14,711 nt of DNA, from contig DATBWU010000170.1 of NCBI GenBank assembly GCA_036514635.1, forward strand, positions 1 through 14,711, written 5' to 3'. Numbering within the stretch: the first letter of the stretch is position 1; each line of letters opens with the position of its first letter. The notes under the pieces were generated by a model. It had not been told where the DNA came from. It did no database searches and saw only the letters and a program-made list of their open reading frames with translations. Made by a program: the position numbers and the translations under genes. Shown one piece after another: positions 1 through 4,645 of the stretch. This DNA comes from DASSFZ01 sp036514635. GTDB lineage: Bacteria > Chloroflexota > Anaerolineae > Fen-1058.

Positions 1-31
1 TCACGACCCTGTTGGAAGAGGAGTGAAACTC

Positions 32-757
32 GTGCCGCTGCGCGCCGTGCTGTTCGACCTGGATGGGACCCTCCTCGACAATGACATGGATGTGTTCATC
101 ACGCATTATCTGCGCCGCTTCGCGCCGCACCTGGCGCATCGTATCCCCGCCGACAAATTCGTCCAGGCCTGGCTGCATGCTCTGCAAATGATGCTGCGCA
201 ATACCGACGTGACCCTCACCAACCAGCAGGTTTTCGATTTGCACTTCTACCCTCAACTCGGTCTGTCGCGCCAGGATGCCTTGCCGTCGGAAAAGGCCTT
301 CTTCGCCACGTCGTATCGCGGCCTGAGCAGCCTGGTGCGACCCCGCCCCGGCGCGCGAGAAACCGTCCAGGCCATGCTCGACGCCGGCCTGCTGGCCGTC
401 ATCGCGACGAACCCCATCTTCCCCCGTGTCGCCGTGGAACAACGCCTGGAATGGGCCGGCGTCGGCGATCTGCCCTTCGCGCTGGTCACCCACGCTGAGA
501 ACATGCACGCCACCAAGCCCCACGCGCACTATTATCACGAAGTCCTGAAGCACATCGACTGCGCACCCGATGAGTGCATCATGGTCGGCGACGATTACAT
601 CAACGACATTCAACCGGCCACGAAACTCGGCATGCGCACGTACTGGGTCAATTTGAGCACGACGACACCGCCCAATTTCGATCCGAGAGCGCGCGGCGAG
701 CTGCATCGCTTCTATAGCTGGCTCGTCTCGATCGGCTTGCTGGCGGAGCAGGATTGA
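32..757 (+). CDS. HAD-superfamily hydrolase (subfamily IA-like phosphatase)
   Basis: A 241-residue cytoplasmic hydrolase of the haloacid dehalogenase superfamily, probably a small-molecule phosphatase; the substrate cannot be read from sequence. All four HAD motifs are visible: motif I FDLDGTLLD (nucleophile Asp9, acid/base Asp11), motif II VIATN (Thr126), motif III Lys162 in HATKPHAHYY, and motif IV MVGDDYINDI (Asp187/Asp188). The stretch of about 90 residues between motifs I and II is long enough for a helical C1 cap. The GTG at 32 is preferred because GAGGAG at 18-23 lies 8 nt before it; the in-frame GTG at 23 overlaps that site and cannot use it. There is no signal peptide. The next gene on the same strand is 176 nt away, behind a double hairpin and a candidate promoter, so the gene is probably transcribed separately from the pilus genes. 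Confidence 0.94.
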   Translation: MPLRAVLFDLDGTLLDNDMDVFITHYLRRFAPHLAHRIPADKFVQAWLHALQMMLRNTDVTLTNQQVFDLHFYPQLGLSRQDALPSEKAFFATSYRGLSSLVRPRPGARETVQAMLDAGLLAVIATNPIFPRVAVEQRLEWAGVGDLPFALVTHAENMHATKPHAHYYHEVLKHIDCAPDECIMVGDDYINDIQPATKLGMRTYWVNLSTTTPPNFDPRARGELHRFYSWLVSIGLLAEQD

Positions 758-784
758 GCGCTGGTCTTATCCACAAGTGCTCCA

Positions 785-830
785 GGCCCGCGTCCGCGCG
801 GGCCGACCGCGCGGACGCGGTCGGTGAGCA
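785..830. repeat. Double-hairpin repeat, copy 1
   Basis: Two adjacent perfect hairpins. The first is GGCCCGCG-TCCG-CGCGGGCC (785-804). The second is GACCGCG-CGGA-CGCGGTC (805-822). The core of one is the reverse complement of the other, including the loop. A second copy lies at 9019-9075. Both copies end in GGTGAGCA and both sit just 3' of a gene, here 28 nt after the hydrolase stop. The pair could end transcription or protect mRNA 3' ends, but there is no T-tract. A REP-like mobile palindrome is the alternative. Confidence 0.8.
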
Positions 831-864
831 TTCAAGATGTGTGCAATCACCAGATTGAGCGCGG

Positions 865-892
865 TTGCAATTTGGCGGTGATGGGCTAAACT
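865..892 (+). promoter_or_regulatory. Candidate sigma70-type promoter for the cpaE-like gene
   Basis: TTGCAA (865-870) and TAAACT (887-892) are separated by 16 nt, a fair match to a housekeeping promoter. It would start transcription near 900, just upstream of the Shine-Dalgarno at 923-928. If real, it rules out the longer open frame beginning at 865. This is judged by eye only. Confidence 0.35.
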
Positions 893-933
893 TAAGACCG
901 GTGCGCACGCCCATCGCTGCGCGGGAGGCACTC

Positions 934-2052
934 GTGAACGAACGGGTCTTGATCATCGACGATGATCCCGATGCGTTGACGCTGATCGGCCTGACATTGG
1001 AGCGTCGAGGCTACTCCGTCGTGCGCGCGTCCGGCGGTTCCGAGGCGCTGACGATGATCGAGTCCGATCGGCCCAACTTGGTGCTGCTCGATCTGATGAT
1101 GCCACACATGGATGGCTACGAAGTGTGTCGACGCATCAAGTCCGACCCGCGCCTGGCCGATATCCCCATCGTCATGCTTACGGCCAAGGCGCAAATGGCA
1201 AGCCAGGTGGAAGGCTACCGCGTGGGCGCGGATGACTACGTGACCAAGCCGGTGCATCCCGACGAACTGGCCGCGCACATTCAAGCCGTTTTGGAGCGCG
1301 TCCGCGAGCGCCAGGCGAAGGCGATCGGCGGACGCACGGTCGGCGTGATCGGCGTGAAAGGCGGTGTCGGAACGACGACCATCGCCGTCAATCTGGCGGT
1401 GTCGCTGACCGCTTCGCGGCGCACGATCCTGGCCGACTTCGACGCCGCCGGCACGACGGCGATCCACCTGGGCTTGACGGCCCTCCCTGACCTGGCCGAT
1501 CTGGCCGCGCTAACCCCGGAGGCCATTGAGACCCACCTGGTGGAACAGGCACTGGTGATGCACGGCAGTGGCCTGCGTCTATTCCCTTCGACCAATAGCG
1601 CGTTCTCGCCGGAGCAGGCCAGCGTGATCATCGCGCGGCTGGCGGACCTGTGCGACGTGTGCGTGTTGGACCTGGGCGGCGGCCTGAACCCGGTGTCGCG
1701 CTCGTTGCTGATGCATTGCGATGCGGTGGTGACCGCGATCGACTCCGATCGCGCGGCGGTGCTGCAGACGCAGCGCCTGCTGTTGATGTTCACCGAGTTG
1801 GGCCTGAACCGATCACGCCTGAAAATGGTCTGGACTAACCGCGCGGGCCTGGATGTGCAAGCCGCGCTGACCACCATTCGCGCCGCGCTCGGCAACGAGC
1901 CGGTGCTCGTCGTCGATTCCGCCCCCGGCCTGGCGTATCGATCCGTGGAGTCGGGCCAGCCACTGGTGCTGAGCGATCCCGATTCGCCGGCGGCGACCGC
2001 GCTGCGCAGTTTGAGTCAATCCATCCTGGCACTGGTATCGGGCGAGAAGTAA
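934..2052 (+). CDS. cpaE: Response-regulator/ParA-like ATPase fusion, CpaE/TadZ type
   Basis: A 372-residue protein that probably localises the Tad/Flp pilus or secretion machine at the membrane. Residues 1-120 form a CheY-like receiver: acidic pocket Asp9-Asp11, phosphoacceptor Asp53 in LLDLMMP, Thr83 and Lys105 in VTKP. Residues 135-370 form a MinD/ParA-like P-loop domain with KGGVGTTT at 142-149, an Asp-containing switch near 168-170 (ADFDAAG) and a Walker-B-like VLDLGGG (Asp246). The signature Lys142 is kept, but the usual P-loop lysine is Thr147, as in other atypical TadZ-type ATPases, so ATP may be bound but poorly hydrolysed. The GTG at 934 is chosen because GGGAGG at 923-928 precedes it by 5 nt; 23 in-frame codons upstream lack such a site and match nothing. 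The cpaF-like gene follows on the same strand, separated by a dispersed repeat. Confidence 0.9.
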   Translation: MNERVLIIDDDPDALTLIGLTLERRGYSVVRASGGSEALTMIESDRPNLVLLDLMMPHMDGYEVCRRIKSDPRLADIPIVMLTAKAQMASQVEGYRVGADDYVTKPVHPDELAAHIQAVLERVRERQAKAIGGRTVGVIGVKGGVGTTTIAVNLAVSLTASRRTILADFDAAGTTAIHLGLTALPDLADLAALTPEAIETHLVEQALVMHGSGLRLFPSTNSAFSPEQASVIIARLADLCDVCVLDLGGGLNPVSRSLLMHCDAVVTAIDSDRAAVLQTQRLLLMFTELGLNRSRLKMVWTNRAGLDVQAALTTIRAALGNEPVLVVDSAPGLAYRSVESGQPLVLSDPDSPAATALRSLSQSILALVSGEK

Positions 2053-2056
2053 TCTC

Positions 2057-2228
2057 GGCTCTCCCGGCTTTGGCGGGAATTGAACCGCGACCCTCTGAAG
2101 AGGGCAGGCGAGCGCAACCCCGCAAAAAGAAGCGGGGCAGGCGGACGCTAAGGTTTTCAAAGGCTTCGCGCTCTTCGCGCCTTCGCGGTGAAGCTTTTCC
2201 CGGTCAACCCGGAAGACCCGTAATCTCT
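2057..2228 (+). repeat. Dispersed ~160-bp repeat, copy 1
   Basis: It matches copy 2 (8665-8829, inverted) almost base for base over its first ~85 nt, and copy 3 (12647-12778) more loosely. It begins GGCTCTCCCGGCT, contains the palindrome CCCTCT-GA-AGAGGG (2091-2104) and a CCCCGC/GCGGGG hairpin around an A-rich loop, and ends with the common 'CTCTTCGCGCCTTCGCGGTG' type of module. On the minus strand its end reads GGTTCAATTCC, an exact tRNA B-box/T-loop pattern. It lies between the cpaE-like and cpaF-like genes. Confidence 0.85.
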
Positions 2229-2258
2229 TAATCGTAGTGCTTTTCAGCGAATTGACAT

Positions 2259-2288
2259 GGGCCACGATCCGGACGGGCAGCGTGGCCC
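2259..2288 (+). other. Hairpin in the cpaF upstream region
   Basis: GGGCCACG (2259-2266) pairs perfectly with CGTGGCCC (2281-2288) across a 14-nt loop. It lies immediately after a TTGACA hexamer (2252-2257) that has no matching -10 at normal spacing. The sequence after the stem (TTGTGTTTG) is only mildly T-rich, so terminator function is uncertain. It could end readthrough from the cpaE-like gene or bind a regulator. Confidence 0.4.
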
Positions 2289-2380
2289 TTGTGTTTGCCA
2301 TCTCAAAACAACCTAAGCCCAACGCACGCCCAACAGCGATGGTAAGCATCTTGCGCTATAGTCCTGCGCATGGGAATGCT

Positions 2381-2403
2381 TCGCACCGTTTCGGTGCGAT
2401 TTT
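2381..2403 (+). terminator. Terminator-like hairpin in the cpaF leader (possible attenuator)
   Basis: TCGCACCG (2381-2388) pairs perfectly with CGGTGCGA (2392-2399) across a TTT loop and is followed by TTTT (2400-2403). The Shine-Dalgarno of the cpaF-like gene (AGAGG, 2408-2412) starts 4 nt later. A TATAGT hexamer at 2357-2362 could be a -10 element placing the hairpin in the 5' leader, but no -35 is evident. The T-tract is short, so termination would be partial at best. Confidence 0.45.
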
Positions 2404-2422
2404 GGCGAGAGGATGTTTCGCG

Positions 2423-3766
2423 ATGGCTATGGTGATTGACGCTCCGGCTGCTCAACACGAACTCAGTATGCCAGTGGAGCACTACCGGAAACTGCGCGAT
2501 TGGCTGGTGACACAACTGACGCCGCTCGCCGGCGATCGGGCAGGGCTAACACCGGCGAATGTAGCCTGGTTGAACGAGCAGTTCCATCGGGTATTGGCGC
2601 AGAACAGCATTCGATTGGGGAACGGTGACACGGGGCTGCTGCTGGATGCGGTCACCGACGACGTGATCGGCTACGGCCCGATCGGCCCGAGTCTGCGCGA
2701 TCCGACCGTGAGCGAGGTGATGGTCAACGGTCCTGACCTGACCTACATCGAGCGCGACGGCAAACTGATCGAAACCGAGGTCCGCTTCCGCGACGACGAT
2801 CACGTGATGCAGATCATTAATCGGATCGTCAAGCCGCTGGGCCGGACGATCGATCGGCGCTGGCCGCTGGTCGATGCGCGCCTGCCCGACGGCAGCCGCG
2901 TGAATGCCATCATCCCGCCGGCAACGCTCAATGGGCCGACGATCACGATCCGCAAATTCCCGGCCAAACGCCTGTCCGTACAAGACCTCGTCGCCTTCGG
3001 TTCGCTGACCCAGCACATGGCCGATTTCCTGCGCGCGTGCGTGGCGGCGCGATTGAACATCGTCGTCGCCGGCGGCACCGGGTCGGGTAAGACGACCCTG
3101 CTGAACGTGCTTTCGTCGTTCATCCCGGAAGATGAACGCATCGTCACCGTCGAGGACTCCGCCGAGTTGCAGTTGCAGCAGAAGCACGTCGTGCGCCTGG
3201 AGACGACTCCGCCGCTCACCGACGGCAGTGGCCGCGTGACGATTCGCGATCTGGTCGTCAACGCTCTGCGGATGCGGCCGGAGCGCATCGTCGTCGGCGA
3301 GTGCCGCAGCGGCGAGGCGCTGGACATGCTGCAAGCCATGAACACCGGCCACGACGGATCGCTGACGACGGTGCACGCCAACACGCCGCGCGATGTCGCC
3401 AGCCGTCTGGAGACGATGGTGCTGATGGCCGGTTTTGATTTGCCGGTGCGCGTCGTGCGCCAGCAAATTGCGTCGGCGGTCGATCTGATCGTGCAGCAGG
3501 AGCGCCTGAGCGACGGCTTGCGCAAGATCACCCGTATCACCGAGGTGCAGGGCATGGAGGGTGAGAACATCATCCTGTCTGACATCTTCCTGTTCCAGGC
3601 TGCGCCGTTCGCTTCGGAGTCGAAGAAGGTGGAAGGCGAGATGCGCCCGACCGGCATCCGTCCGAATTTCGCGCCGCGCCTGCAGGCGGCGGGCTTCAAG
3701 CTGACCGGCGAAATGTTCGGCGTCGGCACGACCGGGCCAACGGCGAAACAATCAACGCGGCGGTAA
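2423..3766 (+). CDS. cpaF: CpaF/TadA-family secretion ATPase
   Basis: A 447-residue cytoplasmic hexameric ATPase of the type II/IV secretion family that powers assembly of Flp/Tad pili or a related secretion system. An N-terminal helical region (about 1-80) leads into the family's conserved VSEVMVNGP segment (96-104). The catalytic core follows: Walker A GGTGSGKT (217-224, Lys223), an acidic box VTVEDSAELQ (241-250), Walker B IVVGECRSGEA (289-299, Glu293) and a His box with GHDG and TVHAN (His310, His318). The tail GIRP...AGF is typical of CpaF. The length is normal. The ATG at 2423 follows AGAGG (2408-2412) by 10 nt; the frame is open 62 codons further upstream, but that part crosses the leader hairpins and is unlike the family. 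TadB and TadC platform genes, which usually follow, are absent: the next gene is convergent and unrelated. Confidence 0.95.
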   Translation: MAMVIDAPAAQHELSMPVEHYRKLRDWLVTQLTPLAGDRAGLTPANVAWLNEQFHRVLAQNSIRLGNGDTGLLLDAVTDDVIGYGPIGPSLRDPTVSEVMVNGPDLTYIERDGKLIETEVRFRDDDHVMQIINRIVKPLGRTIDRRWPLVDARLPDGSRVNAIIPPATLNGPTITIRKFPAKRLSVQDLVAFGSLTQHMADFLRACVAARLNIVVAGGTGSGKTTLLNVLSSFIPEDERIVTVEDSAELQLQQKHVVRLETTPPLTDGSGRVTIRDLVVNALRMRPERIVVGECRSGEALDMLQAMNTGHDGSLTTVHANTPRDVASRLETMVLMAGFDLPVRVVRQQIASAVDLIVQQERLSDGLRKITRITEVQGMEGENIILSDIFLFQAAPFASESKKVEGEMRPTGIRPNFAPRLQAAGFKLTGEMFGVGTTGPTAKQSTRR

Positions 3767-3777
3767 TGTGTGTCTTG

Positions 3778-3838
3778 AGGTGGCCGGCACTTCACCCCCT
3801 ACGCTGCGCTTCGGGGGCCTTCGGAGTGCCGGCCACCT
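3778..3838. repeat. Long palindrome between convergent genes
   Basis: AGGTGGCCGGCACT (3778-3791) pairs perfectly with AGTGCCGGCCACCT (3825-3838), a 14-bp outer stem. Inside are CCCCC (3795-3799) and GGGGG (3813-3817) around a 13-nt loop. It starts 12 nt after the cpaF-like stop and ends 16 nt before the stop of the convergent small gene, so it could serve as a two-way terminator. No T-tract is present on either side, and a REP/BIME-like repeat is equally possible. Confidence 0.7.
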
Positions 3839-3854
3839 GTGTGAAGGCGTCACA

Positions 3855-4199
3855 TCAGCATTGCGGCCCCTTGACGAAGAACTGAATCTCCGCGCGTTCC
3901 CGGTCCACGTCGAACAGCTCGATGCACTGCTCGCACACGCGCCACGGCGTTTCGTCGCCCGCGATCGTCTGCGCGACCTCCGCTTGCTTCGGCGAGCGGC
4001 GCAGATCGTCGTACGACGCGATGCCCATCGCTACGAACTCCCCTTTGTGCCGCTCGTAGTAGTCACGCCAGAAGCGCGGCGAGCGCACGACCTGCAGTGT
4101 GGTGAGCTGATAGCCCTGCAGTCTGCCGATCATCGAACCGCACACGTCACAGGCAACCTGATCACGCACGGGCTTGTCATCAGAAGATTCGATCGACAT
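3855..4199 (-). CDS. Small two-CxxC (zinc-ribbon-like) hypothetical protein
   Basis: A 114-residue soluble protein that I do not recognise. It has two CxxC pairs, CDVC near residues 17-20 and CEQC near 89-92, separated by a mixed helical region rich in Arg, Tyr and Glu; four such cysteines could hold one zinc or iron ion. It has no signal peptide or membrane segment, and it ends in a further Cys. The start is firm: AGGAGGG (4205-4211, minus strand) lies 5 nt before the ATG. It is convergent with the cpaF-like gene and alone in its transcription unit. A MITE-like element begins directly upstream of the ribosome binding site, so the native promoter is either displaced or supplied by the element. 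A role in metal or nucleic-acid binding is only a guess. Confidence 0.78.
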   Translation of the reverse strand: MSIESSDDKPVRDQVACDVCGSMIGRLQGYQLTTLQVVRSPRFWRDYYERHKGEFVAMGIASYDDLRRSPKQAEVAQTIAGDETPWRVCEQCIELFDVDRERAEIQFFVKGPQC

Positions 4200-4214
4200 G
4201 GAATCCCTCCTAAG

Positions 4215-4352
4215 AGACTGTCTTAAAACTCTCTGGTGATGTCATTCTGAGCGAGCGCAGCGAGCGAAGAATCTCGTTTTCGGCGCAAACATGGAGATTC
4301 TTCGGCGCTTCGCGCCTCAGAATGACGGCGAAATGGACTTTTAAGACGCTCT
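4215..4352. mobile_element. MITE-like non-autonomous element
   Basis: A 138-bp element with terminal inverted repeats AGACTGTCTTAAAA (4215-4228) and its counterpart at 4339-4352 (12 of 14 match). It is flanked by CTAAG on both sides (4210-4214 and 4353-4357), a plausible 5-bp target duplication. Inside, GTCATTCTGAG...AAGAATCTC (4241-4275) is repeated in inverted orientation at 4294-4326, so the whole element folds into one long hairpin with GC-rich side hairpins. The inner 'CATTCTGAGCGAGC...GAAGAATCTC' module is, from memory, a common dispersed repeat in many environmental bacterial genomes. It encodes no protein. Confidence 0.7.
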
Positions 4353-4393
4353 CTAAGTCGCAATGTTTGTCACGCTTGTATAACACTGCCTTT

Positions 4394-4516
4394 GAAGAAC
4401 TATCACGGCCGCGAGGGTCTTGGACACGGATGGCCGCAGATGAACACTGATTCTGATCCGTGTTTGTCCGTGTTCATCCGTGTCCCATAATTGGGTTGCG
4501 GCGGAGCCGCGCTATG
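4394..4516 (+). repeat. ~123-bp dispersed repeat (ATCCGTGT type), copy 1
   Basis: It runs from GAAGAACTATCACGGCCGCGA to GCCGCGCTATG and matches 12087-12211 in layout. Shared parts are the GAARAACTATCACG head, a central stretch of CCGTGTTCATCCGTGTCC-type periodic sequence with an inverted partner, and a tail hairpin with GCGGC-GGA-GCCGC. The middle has diverged while the ends are conserved. Spurious short peptides beginning MNTDKHG are often annotated over such repeats. It fills most of the gap between the small CxxC gene and the kinase 3' end; nothing else is visible between 4357 and 4393. Confidence 0.8.
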
Positions 4517-4580
4517 TTTATACCGAGCGTATTTGGAAGCCCGGATCGCAGGCTCACTTGCCCCCGTAGCGCGCCCAGCG

Positions 4581-4610
4581 GCCCACCGCCTTACAGCGGC
4601 GGACATGGGC
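4581..4610 (-). terminator. Candidate hairpin terminator of the kinase operon
   Basis: GCCCACCGCC (4581-4590) pairs with GGCGG (4598-4602) and TGGGC (4606-4610), a 10-bp stem with a 3-nt bulge and a 7-nt loop. It lies 35 nt beyond the stop codon of the kinase gene. No U-tract follows in the transcribed direction, so it may only stabilise the mRNA end. Confidence 0.3.
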
Positions 4611-4645
4611 AAGCGGAGAGTGGGGTTAGCCTGCACCCTATTGAT

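Noticed and set aside
2252..2280. Promoter based on the perfect TTGACA at 2252-2257
   Set aside because: The base run 16-18 nt downstream is GC-rich (GGGCAG) and part of a hairpin; no -10 element is present.
2237..2422. N-terminal extension of the cpaF-like protein to 2237
   Set aside because: The extension crosses two strong hairpins, does not resemble the family and would give an over-long protein. The ATG at 2423 gives the usual length.
2546..3751. Long open frame of 401 codons on the minus strand opposite cpaF
   Set aside because: It is a high-GC mirror frame. Its translation is rich in Arg/His/Gln with no domain pattern, while the plus strand encodes a complete CpaF family protein with all motifs.
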